DNA of 64,000 nt from Callaeas wilsoni (Eukaryota; Chordata; Aves; Passeriformes; Callaeidae), in the NCBI GenBank assembly GCA_013398955.1, contig VWPU01003227.1, positions 1-64,000 of the forward strand, given 5' to 3'. The notes below the pieces were generated by a model, which worked only from the letters and a program-made list of their open reading frames with translations, ran no database searches and was not told the DNA's origin. Shown here in pieces: positions 11,206-24,061 of the stretch. Made by a program: the position numbers and the translations under genes. Numbering within the stretch: position 1 is the stretch's first letter; each line of letters opens with the position of its first letter.

Positions 11206-14200
11206 ATTCTCTGACTATAAGGTTTCTTGATAGCCTGTGAATGTTTGTTTGATTTTTGAATGAGAATGATGAATTTTTTTTGTGGGGAAATGACTGTTTA
11301 AACGTCTGTGAAATCGCTTGTTATTCAAAAAAGATTGGATTAAAGTCTGCATTGACATTATTGTGTCTTCAGGATTGATAGTTATGTCTTTGACAGTCAT
11401 TTACATTTTATTTTACATCAGTTTCCAGACAGACATTTAGAGTTTGTTTGTCTGTTACCTTATTGCAGGAAGGAAAGCAGCAACCTCTCAGCTAGAAATT
11501 CACAGTGACCTACAGTCTAGTAATAATTAGAATTAAGCAGAGTTAGTAATTTCACTTGGTCATTTCGTCAGAATTCCTGTAGGCATGTGGCTGATCATTT
11601 CAAATCTCATAAAATGAAATTTTATTTTACTCACCTTACTAAGGTCAAGTAAAAAGCCACATCAAGTTAATGAGTCCCTTTCTTTGCAATGAACTGAACG
11701 TGGCATTTGTTTTTGTTCTGGCAGTCATGAAATCACAGGGTGTTGGCGACAAGTCCATTATTGGCTCTGTGCAGCGTTTCTGAGGGCTTTTACTCCACCC
11801 AGTGCATTATGTGTGCAGACTTTATCGTACTCGTTAAAACTTGTTTCAAATCGAGGATTCCTTCTTTTTTCAAAGCAGTAATAAAGAGAAAATAAAAATA
11901 GCTCCCTCTTCTTTATTAGCATAAATGAAAGAGAAGCAGCAACTCATTCCTTTTGTGGCCTGAGGAAATAAAACAAAATCTGGATGAGTTCTCAGCCCCT
12001 TGAAGTCAAAGGAGGTTAAAGTAGTGATGTCAGTTTTTATCTTACTTTGCAGAAGGCTCAAGTTGTGTGTCACTTACTCTACTTGATGTTACATAGAAAC
12101 CTTAATAGTGGGAAAAAAGAGATGACTGCTAATTGTTCTTCTCAACTTAAAAAATGAGAAGCGTTTAAAAGCTTATAAAGTTCTGTGATTTAGGTTCCCT
12201 TTTTTCACTGATTGTAGGATTGAATTTCTTCTATGTTGTTGGTGCTGTTGGTGTCTTTTATGTGGTAGTCAATCTTTCCCCTGCTTCCAGAACAGCCAAA
12301 CTGATTTTGTTTTAGCTTCTCATTTTTGTCATTGTCTGCTTTGTTTGTTTTTGGCATTCTTTTTTCTTGGTGGTTTTTTTTTAATATGTTTGTGTCTAAT
12401 AGCTTTTTCAAAACATTTCTGGTCTGCAATTTTCCTGTGCTGTGGAATACTTTTTTTTTTTTTGGTAGCATTTAGGGAAGTATAATACATAAATCCAAGA
12501 GTTTGTTTTCCACAGTTGTGATTTTTTAGACAGCAAAAATGCTCAACTGTCACTATTGCTCAGTTTAGAAAACTAATACAATCTGGTTCCTTCTAGACAG
12601 CATTTGAAGGGAGCCATAATATATTCTACATTTAAAATGACAATAAGCTTATCAGTTTTTAGAACATGTTATTTTCAAATCTCTGCTAAATTTCTTTTCT
12701 TTTTTAATTTCCCTACGAAGTTTTAAATTACACAAAAAATAAAACCAGACCCTCCCCTGTGACTTGTCCTTTTTCCTAGAAGTACCAGGTGTCTGATCAA
12801 TAGCATGTGCTGGGAAGCAAGAATTTCATCTGAGGACACTTGAAATGCACTTATTTACAACTTATATGAGCTACAAGTTGTATGTTTCTTTTTGTTTTGC
12901 TTTTCAACTGGTCACTGCTAGGTAGAGTTTTGTTATTTTGCTGATTAAAGCACAGATATGTACATAGTTTTCTTCAGGCTTTTAAAGGCTGTCGTTTAAG
13001 TGGTAGATCATTATTCTATGCATCAAAAGTGAAGGGTGATTAACTCTGTCTAGGTGCATGCAGTGTAATTTTAGAGCCTACAAATGTTGTTACAAATCAG
13101 GTTAAGGTTTAAAGGTGAAAGTTTGGCTGAATGAGTTTTACAGCTTTAAGTTAATGTATGCAAACAAAGAAACTCTTGTTTTCTACCCATTTGTGTCTAA
13201 TGAGCAAATAGCTTGTGGTATGGAAAAGAAAACGGGACTATTGTGCAGTTTGCCATAAAGTTAAAACTATGTACTTTTTACTTCAATTTAGACGTTCCAT
13301 TAAATAGACTGAATCTAATAACTTTTTTTTAGGCTCTTCATCATCTAAATGTAAAGTGAAAGGATAATGGCTTTAAACTAAGTGATAATGATAAACTAAA
13401 TGATAATGACTTTAAACTATTATAGCTTAACTTTTAGCATTAATGTATTTTTGTAGATTTCCTCATAATGCCATTAAATATTTTGAAGAACCTGTTGAAG
13501 TAACACATAAAACTCTCATAGTGTGTTTAAGCTTTTCTTCTAGATAGTTCTAAAGCAGCATTGATAACTTGGATTTTCACTCAATTCTCTGACTTAGCTG
13601 TATTCCTGAAACTATAAGTTCAACATCATGTGGGAAGACGAATCCCATTTTTTAAATGACAGGGAAGTTATACAGAAAGGCTGGAATTCTTTTTTTAAAG
13701 GTATTGGCCTGATTTATGATGTTAAAATTGTAAGTAATGAGACAGGTAGGGTCCGTTCCTGTCCTCTATCCATGTATTGCCCTCCCTCACCCTTAAAGAT
13801 TTCTTAAATAGCCTAGCAGTTGGGAAGCTCTTTTGAACTTCTGTGATCGATTCTAGTTACTTAGGCTAAAAGTTAAATAATGTGGATTTTTATAGGACTA
13901 TATAGTAGCATAAGAAGCTGTTCAGTTCAGCTGCATCTGAAGTGATCTAATCTGATAGCCATTCTGAGTGCAAAAGCCAGGGTGTATAAATGGAACGAAA
14001 CAAAAGGGAAGTGATTAACGGGAATAAAAATAAACATCTTTTAGTCTTGGTAAATGATACCTTTAAAGCACAGCAGCCTTGTCGAACATAATTAAAGTTG
14101 TAAGAACTGGGGTAGGGTGAGTGGGCTCTATTCTCTGAGGTCATGGTGGAAATACAGAGGTCAGGGTTTTGCACTTAGTCTTATGTAAACAGTGTCATGC

Positions 14201-14239
14201 CTTGGTAAGTATAAGAATTGATTTAACTAGGTTAAGATA
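11206..14239. other. Intronic sequence, mostly unique
   Basis: AT-rich sequence with no recognised gene or retroelement. Short homopolymers occur (for example T near 12450). A small tandem repeat at 13363-13422 is listed separately. Confidence 0.55.
13363..13422. repeat. Short tandem repeat, about three copies of a GATAATG...TTTAAACTA unit
   Basis: Three successive units begin GATAATGG, GATAATGA and GATAATGA and each contains TAAACTA or TTTAAACT. The middle copy is a few bases shorter. This is a local slippage-type duplication of a unit of roughly 20 bases. Confidence 0.7.
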
Positions 14240-14330
14240 ATTAAAAAAAAGAAACCCAAACAACAGCAACAAAACCCCTCAAACAATCAAAAAAACCCTC
14301 AGAAACAAACAAACAAAAAACCTAGAAGAA
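14240..14330. repeat. A/C-rich low-complexity tract (CAAA-like)
   Basis: Irregular A-rich sequence with CAAAC and ACAAAC steps, the reverse complement of the TTTG-rich tracts seen elsewhere in this intron. Confidence 0.7.
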
Positions 14331-14664
14331 ATTAAATCCAGAACAAAGCTGTACTCATTTGATATCAAAATTTGAGTTCAGCCTCCATACCCTCTTCTAA
14401 CCAGTTGATGGGGAAAGGTGAAAAGTATGAAGTACTTCTGTTGGTGATGCCTGTTGCTGCTGAGTGATTCTGTGGTGTTTGGCTTTGTGCAGTAACATCT
14501 CTGTAGCTTTCCCTGAGCCTATTCCTTAAAATCTGCAGGTAGGCAGTTGTTTGGTTTTGCCTCCGGTTCAAGTTGAGACTTTGTCATAGAATTTTGTATT
14601 TCCAGTTACGTCCATTGAATATTATTTTCATTTGCTGGGGATTGTTTATATTTATTGCACTCAC

Positions 14665-14856
14665 GAATCATAGAACCATAGAATAGTTTGAGTTGGAAGG
14701 GACCTCCTAAGGGTCACTCATCCCAACTCCCCCTGCAGTGAGCAGGGACATCTTCAACTTAATCAGTTTGCTCAGAGCTCTGTTTAACCTGACCTTGAAT
14801 GTTGCTGTATATCTCTCCAAGTATAATAAATCTTCATTTAGTTTCAGTGGTTTTGG
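14665..14856 (-). mobile_element. CR1 LINE fragment, 3' end, reverse orientation
   Basis: The sequence starts GAATCATAGAACCATAGAAT and continues through GTTGGAAGGGACCTCC, the reverse complement of the canonical avian CR1 3' terminus. It carries on through the CTGC...GCAGGGACATCTTCAACTT and TTGCTCAGAGCTC segments. A patch beyond 14815 still resembles more internal CR1 sequence, suggesting a small internal deletion. It is a 5'-truncated, non-autonomous copy with no coding capacity. Confidence 0.9.
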
Positions 14857-15449
14857 GGTCTGATTGTTTTCTTCATTAGTGGTTTGGATTATGTATTCAG
14901 ATTTACATTTATGCATGGTAGAGAAGAAATTCAGGGGTGTAGGGGTATCCTGGCCGTTCTCCCTTCTGAATGACAGGAATTTTGTTTCTTTTCCCCCTGC
15001 CTCATCTCTGACTCCTTGTGTTGAGCCTCCCTTCATTACGGTACATCACCAGTCAGAGCAAACCAGCAGCTCCAGACAGAACATGTCTCTGACTGGTTAA
15101 AGAAGGAGGGCTGGCAAAACCCATAAGACTTGAATTGGAAATGGAGTTCTGGAACTTAGTCTGGCAAGCACAGGCACCACTCCCTCCCAGAAGTTTCCAG
15201 GGCAGTTGCTCAGGCTTTCAGAGGCTTTGTGCAGCCATCCCCCGGCTGTGAGCTGGCTGGGGCTGCCCAATTTGAAATGTCTAGTTGTATGAGCTGTCAC
15301 TAAAGAGGGCTGCAGGCTCTTGCAGAAGAGGAAGATGGGCATTCAATAAAATGATGAAGTATGAGGAGGAAACACCCTTCAGTTCCTGGCTCCGGCTGGC
15401 TCTAGGCAGCTCTTCCTTGGTGCAAAGTGCTGCTTTAATGTAGGTCAGC

Positions 15450-15527
15450 TTTAACTGTTGTAAATGAGTGTAGTTCTAGTGAAGTCAATGAGCCGCTGTT
15501 AATTTACTTCACTTGAGAATCTGCCCG
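15450..15527 (+). repeat. Ancient amniote interspersed repeat (CR1/L3-type 3' end)
   Basis: The stretch TGTAAATGAGTGTAG...AGTGAAGTCAATGAG...AATTTACTTCACTTGAGAATCTGCCC matches the widespread reptile/bird repeat tail with AGTGAAGTCAATGGAG and TTTACACCAGCTGAGGATCTGGCCC, recognised from memory. It is clearly diverged, so the insertion is old. The family name is not certain. Confidence 0.65.
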
Positions 15528-17740
15528 AGTAGACGAGCAACTGGAAAATTTAAAGGCAAGTGCTTATCTAGCAAGAGAAGTTCAAAACCAGTGAGGTGTT
15601 TCGTATTTGTTTTCTTCTGCCTCTCTTCTGTAACGTTCCTGCATCCCAATGTTGTTTAGTGAAAACAGAATTTTACTCACCAAGAGAAAGTTTGTAAACT
15701 GTTGCTGCTTTGGAAATAAAGGGATAATAGGTGTTTCAGCTTCTCACTCCAGATCCTCTCTTTGCTAATAAAATGAGTGGGTATCACTTCACAGCACAAA
15801 ACTGTCAGTCAGCATTCAGCATGTCTGACATAATTAGCAGCTTCTAGCTGGAGGAGGCTGAAGATTGCTTTTGGTGGAGATTGCTAGCACTTGCCTTGCC
15901 TTGCTCACCGAACAGAGGCATCATGTATCCCAGGGATTTTAATATGTCTAGTGAAAATTAAATAAGCACTGTGTTTTACCCCAAAAGCTTACTTGGCTGT
16001 GTTGTAGTTGGTGTTTACCTGATGCTCTTGAAGAGTCAAAGAACAGGATATAGACTGGTTACACCTTTGGCGAGGCTCATGAGGCTGTATGCTCTGTGCA
16101 TTCGCAACTGCATCAAAGGCAGGCTTGGGTCAGCCTGGTCCTTATTGCTGTAAATGTATGTCACAGAAATTGCAAGACTGGTAACGCTTACCATTTTCTG
16201 TTGTTCAAAAAATAATAACCTTACGGGTCAGATGAAAACTGTGGCCGTTTGAGCAAGCTGCATGATAAATCTGGGGACTGCAAAAGCCGTGTCAGAGCAA
16301 CCAAGCCATTAGAGTTTCCTAATCTAATGTCATCAGGGAATGCTGTCTGTAAATCTTTGAGAGGGGTCAGATGCTTTTAGTGACTAGACTGTGCACTCCT
16401 TAAAAATGTACAAATTAAAAGAAAGCTTAATTCCATAGTGTACTATATACACACCTGTTGGAAGAGTGTGCATTAAATGAGGAAAGAAGATGCCAGCTGA
16501 CTCAGTTTCATTGTTGTCCTTAACAATTCATTTCTAGCCAGAGACTCTAAGACTTAAACTCTTCCAGCTGATGAGATTATTTGGTTACCTGGTTTTAATG
16601 TTGTTCTAAGTGTTTGCAGACCTGGAAAATTTTTTGTTCAGTTTGAATTGCAACTCTTCACTGCCCAGAACTTTGATTCCTCCTGTGGGCAGATATATTG
16701 AAGTTTCTTAGGTGGGGTGCTTTGCATACCAATTGCTCTGTGTTTACACTAGGTGCAACTATGCAGAATGTTTACTCTTTAATGTGTATTTCCTGTTTTT
16801 GTGATCAAATAGCTCCAGAAATACAGCAGCATTTTACTTTTTAAACATTCATTAACACATGATCAGGAGCTTTGCTACTTTCTCCTGTGCACAGGCACTT
16901 CAAATTAAATGTTTAGCCTGAAATTTTTTCTGGACAATTCAAAATAGTATCAAGTATCATCACATTGTAGGTTGTAGGAGTTTTGTTTTTGTATTTTATT
17001 TTGGGTTTTTCTTTGTGAATTGCATCCTGGTTGCCTGTGTAAGACTAGTTGCCATTTGTATTTGGGACTTGTAAGAGAATTGTTGATTCATCAGACATTT
17101 AATCTTCGAGCTGTATGAATTCAGGGTTGTAAAGAAAGAAAGCAAAATGCAAAGAGGGACTCCTCAATATTTCTTTTTTCCCAGCTCTGTAATGTGATTT
17201 TGTGTTTAGGGTAACCTAAGCATGGCCTTAAATTCTCAAGGGCTGCCATCAGAGCTGAGTCAGGTCTCTATCCCATTTGTCTGTAATGAGGGCACATCCT
17301 CCAGCACAGGTACCTGTTTTGTTTGGTGTCTTCTGCACAGCATGGGAATTCTCTTGCCTTCTGTACATCAGCTGGCCAGCAGCAGCGGTGGTCCAAAGGT
17401 CTGCCCTGAGCTTTGTGCCTGCTGATTAGGAAGTAGTCTTCTAACTCCAGATCAGTGGGGATCTGAAGGCACTTGGATGTCAGCAGATTGTGCAGTAGTG
17501 TTTAACGCAGCAAGTGTGAGAGAAGGGCGATGGAGGGTTAGAGACAGAGAGGACCTCAGCGACGTGTGATCTCCGCTAATTAATCAGAAACACGCCTTTT
17601 GTGCAGGACTTCCTCAGCAGTTACTTCCTTCCTGATCTGAGGTTCCTTAGCATGGATAATGTTATAGGAGATAACAACAGAAAATTTCTTGGTTTGGCTT
17701 GTTGGCTGTGTGATTGCTCTGTCATTTAGTGCTTGTCTTA
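15528..17740. other. Intronic sequence, unique
   Basis: No gene or young repeat seen. The stretch at about 17420-17640 is less AT-rich and contains TAATTAATCA, and is noted as a possible conserved element. Confidence 0.5.
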
Positions 17741-17756
17741 TTTTTTTTTTTTTTTT
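17741..17756. repeat. T16 homopolymer
   Basis: Uninterrupted run of 16 T. No element body is recognisable beside it. Confidence 0.8.
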
Positions 17757-18295
17757 CTCCTAAGCAGTCTATTCCAGACATCTTGCTTGCCCTGCCCTAC
17801 TTATTTTAATTACAGCTTGAGTTACCTTTTCTTTGAACATGTTAAGGTATGTCTCTGAAATACATATGTATTTTATTTTGAAAGTCAGATATTATATAAT
17901 GTATCTGGTATGTTTTGGAACGTGCAGAGCTCCCTGGCAACTGTTAAGCAAAATTATGCCTTTATGTATATTGTAGTGTAGGAAATTATTATTTTAGTCT
18001 CAAGTTACATACCAAGTTAATTATTTTTTTTAAAAAAATATGAAGTAATACCCTTGGGGATAAAGTAGGATCAAAAGCCATTTCTATTTAAGAAGTTGGG
18101 TTAAATATTGCCGGTGTTAATACTGCAATTTTGCTAATATTTGTAGCCAGTGAAATGACTTGTCAGTCTTGAGGGCTAATACCCAGTTTCAGGGCAGGTG
18201 TCTTTTACTCCTAAACTTTGTTTTCTATGTCATTACACACCAAGTAAGAGAATCAGAGGCCTGTTTGTTTCTGGGGTCAATTAAACTAAAGGAAG

Positions 18296-18424
18296 CAATG
18301 TTCAAGACAAAGCTGGCTGGGGCTCTGAGCAACCTGGTCTAGTGGAAGGTGTCCCTGCCCATGGCAGGGAGTTAGAAAAGGATGGTCTTGAAGGTGCCTT
18401 CCAACCCAGGCCATTCTATGAATG
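18296..18424 (+). mobile_element. CR1 LINE fragment, 3' end, forward orientation
   Basis: GTTCAAGACAAAGCTGGCTGG, GGGCTCTGAGCAACCTGGTC, TAGTGGAAGGTGTCCCTGCC and CCTTCCAACCCAGGCCATTC follow in the order of the avian CR1 3' end. It ends at TATGAATG, where the 8-bp terminal microsatellite would be. Only the last ~125 bases are present. Short and strongly 5'-truncated, as is usual for CR1. Confidence 0.93.
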
Positions 18425-18936
18425 TTTCCACAGTTTGGTTGTGAAAAGTGTGTGCTAGTATGCACACACACCTGAATGATTGCATATGAAATTTCTTAGT
18501 TTTCATAGATGTGGTTCAGTTTTAGAGAGTATGTCTGGCTTGTAAGCATGTAGACTTAAAACTCATGAAACTTAAAAACGTTCTCCTCATAAATGAAAAG
18601 AAATTTGGGGAAAAAGGTGAAGACCGAATTGAAGTTTATTTCTGAATTGGAACCTGATATAGGGCATCAGACTTTTTAAATAGATTCTTTTGGAAACTGT
18701 GCATTTAAACAACTATTTATGTCATGTATTCGCCTCTTCTTGCTAGTGTGTTATGTGTGGGATATCAGCAGAGCTGTAATTCAAGGAGTGTATGTGTTAA
18801 TTAACCGGAATCTAGAAAGATTGATCATTCAAGATTTTTCTTCACTTTTGTTTTGCATTGACTGAATAAAGATGCTTTTATGAGCTCTTTTGGCTAGACC
18901 TGGTGTAAATAGCCACCTGTTTAACCTAAGGTTCAG

Positions 18937-19040
18937 GTTGGTTTTGTGTTGTCTTTTGTGGTTGTGTTGTGTTGTGGTTTGGTGGTTGTTGTTGTTTTTG
19001 CGAGGTTTTCTTTGGGGTTATTGTGTGTGTTTATTTGTTT
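18937..19040. repeat. TTG/TTTG-rich low-complexity tract
   Basis: Irregular (TTGTG)n, (GTT)n and (TG)n sequence. It gives a spurious Val/Leu/Cys-rich frame at 18890-19153. Confidence 0.75.
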
Positions 19041-22000
19041 TAATGGGATTAAGAAATCACCAATTAGAATGCCATGAAAGCCAAGGAAGAAGATCACAGC
19101 ACCCAGCCATCAGAAGCAATAGCAATCTGGGAAGTGTTCAGCAGTTGAGCTAATTAATTCCTCTGTATTAGACCTCTCTGATACATTTGCCACCTTTAAT
19201 TATGTGCATTCACTAAAAAGGTGCTTCTCTAGCTGTATTTGGTTTTTAAGGAACTATTTCTAGCGTGAAGGAACTTGATAGAGTATCTGAAGAACAAGGT
19301 TTATTAAAATAGCTACATACTGACTTTTGAAATAATTTTACCCTTTTGGGTGTAGCCCTGGAACAAGCCTCCATTCAACAATATGAATGAAAAATAAGAG
19401 TATAGCTAATACTATCTTGCCATCGTAAGGAAGTGGTTTCAGTCTCACAGTTGAAGGAATGTTGTGTGAGGAATAAATATTTTATGTATCCTTTAACAAT
19501 GAAGCACTAGTTCCGTTTGTTTTTCTGTGTATGTGTGTGCTTTTTAATATTGAAAAAGAAAAACAACAAAAAAAACACTCCAAAACAAAAAACCCCACAT
19601 AATTCTTTATCTATCCTCACTGCATTTATCTTCTATTAGGGATAATAGAGAAGTATTGGATATTCATGTAATCTTGCCTGCTGATGTGTATTATAGGAAA
19701 CATGACATTGGATTGGTAAAATGTTACGAGTGCTCTTACCATGATAAGGTTTGGATACTTTCAGATAGAGTTGGAAATATAAATTGGATTTATTTGTCTG
19801 TGATAGGAGTGCTGGCATGATGTTAGGTTTACAATAGTTAGAACTGCTACCAACAAGAAAAATTCTAGTTTTTATGTAGTAATATTCGTTACTACCTTAT
19901 TATTTTGGAATTGTGAAAGAAGTGTCATATCTGCTTGGAATGTGTTGGTATTAATTATGTAACTTTTAGTATAATATTTGTGATTGAAGTCTACAAAATT
20001 ACACATTTTCTCAACATAATTAAAAACCATTTTTCAATTTCAAGAGCAGCAAGAAGACAAAAATTCTCTAGATTATATTTAGGAATGTATTTCCTCTCAC
20101 TCTATTAAGATATCCTCACCAGAGTGATAAAATTTTAACTATTTTGATTATATTTTTTCATCTTACTTTTTCACTTCGAACAGTCTTAAGGAGTAAACCT
20201 TGTAAGCAAAAATTATATTAGTTTCTAAAGATAAGCTCTTTCTCTCCTTCCTTGCTTTCTATGAAATGAAAACAATTTGTCATGGGAATACACTTCAAAG
20301 TTCAGTTCGTGATTTTGATAAATAAAATCATGCAAAAATCGTTTAAGTGCTTGTTAGAACAATCAAGTCAGAGGCTCCATATGGCAATTTGTTTTGATGC
20401 ACTCATATTTCAGCGTGTGTCAGAATTGAGAGAGAGCTGATTTGGGGAATTGCTAACATGACTAATCTGAGTTTTCAGGTCCAACATATTTCAGGGTAGA
20501 TAGCTAAAGCTTTATAGTATTTTTGAACAGGTACATAAATAGCCAGTTATTGATCTATTGCCTGTTTCAAGTCCTTCATAGGTTTTAGCTTTCTCTGTAT
20601 TATATTTTTTGGTTTTTAAATGCAGATCCTCATGACTGTGTCTTTGTCAGCTTCCTTCACTTGATGTCTTTTCTCCAGATGCTTTTATAGAAAGGAAATA
20701 AATTTGGCTAGTTTATTTTGGTATATCCTGAACATACAAATGTATGGTTCATAATACACTTAAGTAGCAGAGTTTACTATATTATAAGAAATGTTTCTTA
20801 ATAGGCAATTATGTTTCTTACTTCTTTGGTGCACTAGTGTTCCAGCTATGGAACTATGTTATTTATTGGATCCTTGAATCCCAAATGCAAATCCATTGTC
20901 CTGAGGTAAAAGTTTTTATATTTTCCTTCCAAAAATCTTTGTCTTGCTTCAAATTCTTTCTCTGAGATAGGTGCGAGGTTGTATTTGTTCTTCCAGATCA
21001 CAAACTGCCATATTTTATATTCATGATACCCAGTTATTTAGTGTGAAATAGATTCATCCTTGCATAGCATACAAATAAAAGTCTGTTGTGATGCTTTTTT
21101 TTTACCCTGACGCATTCACCCTTCTCATGAATAGCCAATAGTTTTGACAATTTTCAGCAACTCCTTTTAGACAAGCCTTTAATCCTCTACTACTGCCTGT
21201 CTCCTTCATTACACACACAGGCTGAGGCACGCTGGGGGGGGGGGAATGTTTTCTCTGAGAAAATATTCAGCCTTAAAGAAAAAATGAGGAGTGTTATTAA
21301 AATAATGAAGCTTATATTTATTTAGAAAAAAAAGGTGTAGCTTGAATATTTACATTTAAACAACTTACAATTTGGGAAATTTCAGATAGGAGAATGTTGT
21401 TCATAAAGTGAGTTTTCTGTTACATTAGAAAATGCCATTTTAAAAATATATAATGACAAGTGCTCATTGTCCCTCCCATCCACATTGCTAAGCACTTTCT
21501 GTTTGATTCCTTCTACATATGTTTGAGACACTAATTGGAGCATTACTATGGTAATGCTGCAATTTCCTTAGGAAGTACTACTCTTCCCCCTGCATCCACA
21601 TTCTCTTCTCTTACTGCTTTACCTGGCTTGATTGTGCTGTGTGAATTTAAGGCCTCACTGCTCCTATTCCTTCCCTTTCCCTAAAGGAAGTGCGTGTCCA
21701 ACAGCATACAACTGAGTGAATTAAAATTTAGCATAACACTGATTACAGAGCAGTGTTGCTTTTGCCTTTTGTATAAACAGCAGGAAATGCCAGGAGCTGC
21801 CTTTTGTGTGTGTGTGTGTCTGTCAGGTTGTGGTTCAGTAGAAACCAAATTATTTTTCAGGTAAACACAGTTGGCTTCAAAACACATACACAAAACCTGG
21901 AATTAAGCTTTAGAAGATGATTGATGAAAGTAGCAGTGTAGTAGTTTACAAACTGTTTATGGCAATAGTCTTAAAGTATAGAAAGTGTTTTTTACCTTTC

Positions 22001-23437
22001 TTGGATTAAGATCCTTTGTAAATGCAAGCAGGTCCTTGCACATGACTATATATACCTGTTATAATTAGTTTTAATGGAAAACACTGTAAAGGTGATGATG
22101 GTTCCCCATTGGTTCCAGTGTATCAGACTGATCCTCTAAGACTAGCCTCATGTGGGGCTTGCAGTTCAGGATCCAACTTCAAGGAAAGACCAAAGGTGGA
22201 CTTCAGTGACAGAGAATAGCAGAAAGGACTTTTGGAGACTTGTGTCATTAGTATTTTACATATTTTGTTTTCTCCATATGTGTGTATTGTTTGGTCAGAC
22301 TTAGATCTTATAAACAGATTAAGGTCTTCCTGCCTTCCTTAGCCTGGGTGTGGCTCTGTACAAGCTATGGCCCATCTTCAAGTGTGTCCTGTGGATTTTT
22401 TCAGAGGAGCTTTCCCTTCTAGCACAGAAACAAAGAGAGGGAAGATGTTCTTGAAGATACATTTGCCGTGCTAGTGCAGGCAGAGTTATAACCAATGAAT
22501 CTTTGGTAATTAACGCAGCAACTGCATGACTCAGATTTTGTGCTAGGCAGGTGGAATGCTTTGTTGTGGGTAATTAAATTATAATTCTTCGGCTCTTAGT
22601 TTTTGATCATTTTCCAAGGAGTTTTCTGACCATATGCATCACCTGTGATAAGACCAACCTTGTCTTTGTTTAACTTAGGCATTCCTTTCTACATGCCTGA
22701 CAGCCAAGATTGCTGGAATTAGATGTCTCTCCTCTCTGAGAATGGGAGCTCTGTGTTAAACATCTGCCTCTGGTTAAAAAAACCCCAAAAACCAGGATTC
22801 AACTACTGCTTCTCTCAGTTAAATTTCTTATTGGAGGGATAAAGTAGGGCAGTGGGATGGACTCTGACTTCATGAATGTTCTAAATATTTCTGAGAATTA
22901 AAAATGCATCTTTGAGTTCCATGCCACCAAAAGGACTGTTTAACATTATTGCTACAGCTTATTTTAATCAGTGAACCAACAGAGAGGAAGAGAGTAATCC
23001 TAAGAATATGTATTTTTAAAGTATCTTTAATTTCTGATAGAGTAAAATATACTCCTTGAACTTAAACAGATGGATGCCAATTAATAGCTAATGCATAATA
23101 CAAAGTTGACTTTGTTTCTAATGCATTTAGCTATTTTGTCAAGTTTAACTATTTTTAACCTACCGTGTTCTATGAAAACGAATTGTTTTGCAGTGGTAAT
23201 ATTGTAATTCTAATTATTTTATTTTAATTTTTTTCCCCTGCAAGACTTATTCTCAGTAGAAACTAACCAAGTTGGTAGGGTTTGTGAAGGATTTTATATT
23301 AAAGTGTTTTTACTTAAGAATATCTTACTTATATCTGTTGGCATTACACACTTCTGAAATGTCAATTCAGAGAATCAAACCAGGTAGATTTAAAGTTAAA
23401 GCATTTAAGAATTGATTACTTAAAATGTCAGGAAGTA
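19041..23437. other. Intronic sequence, mostly unique
   Basis: AT-rich. Contains an A/C-rich tract at 19551-19605, a G11 run at 21234-21244 and a short (TG)n at about 21805-21819. No gene seen. A candidate conserved block lies at about 22485-22580. Confidence 0.55.
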
Positions 23438-24061
23438 TGACCATGAGCCAGCTGTGCCGAGGTGGCCGAGAAGAGCAATGGCACCTGGCTTAGATCAGCA
23501 CTGGTGTGGCAGCAGGAGCAGGGCAGTGATTGTCCCTCTGTGCTGGGCACTGCTGAGGCCACACCTCAAATGGTGGGTTCAGTTTTGGGCCCCTTTCTGC
23601 AAGAAGGACATTGAGGTGCTGGAGCATGTCCAGAGAAGGGCAGTGGAGCTGGGGAAGGGTCTGGAGCACAGCTCTGATGAGAAGCAGCTGACGGAGTTGG
23701 GGCTGGTTTTTTTTCCCCTGCAGAAAAGGAGGCTCGGGAGTGATCTTATGACTCTCTACAACTCTCTGAAAGGAGGGTGCAGCTATGTGGGGATGGGTCT
23801 CTTCTCCCAGGTCACAGATGATAGGACAAGATGAAATGGCCTCAAACTGGGCCAGGGAAGATTTAGATTGGCTATTAGGAAAGATTTCGTCACAGGAAGG
23901 GCAAAACAGGCTGTCTGGGGAGGCGTTGGAGTCATCACCCATGGAGGTATTTAAAAGATGTGTTGATGTGGCACTTCGGGACATAGTTCAGTGGTGGACT
24001 TGGCAGTGCTAGTTGGACTCTGTGTTCTTAAAGGTCTTTTTCAACTTAAATGATTCTGTGA
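23438..24061 (+). mobile_element. CR1 LINE 3' portion, forward orientation (~620 bp)
   Basis: The sequence follows the CR1 order: GAGGCCACACCTCAAATGG, TTCAGTTTTGGGCCCC, GAGCATGTCCAGAGAAGGGC, a Leu-Gly-Leu-type stretch after GAGAAGCAGCTGACGGAGTT, GGAGGGTGCAGCTATG, ACAGATGATAGGACAAGATG, TTGGAGTCATCACCCATGG, and a terminal AAATGATTCTGTGATC. The open frame at 23454-23834 is the decayed C-terminal reverse-transcriptase region, and the opposite-strand frame at 23490-23984 is its shadow. The GGACATAGTTCAGTGGTGGA step near the end resembles the CR1 subfamilies that have GGCACTCAGTGCCATGG there. Truncated and inactive. Confidence 0.93.
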
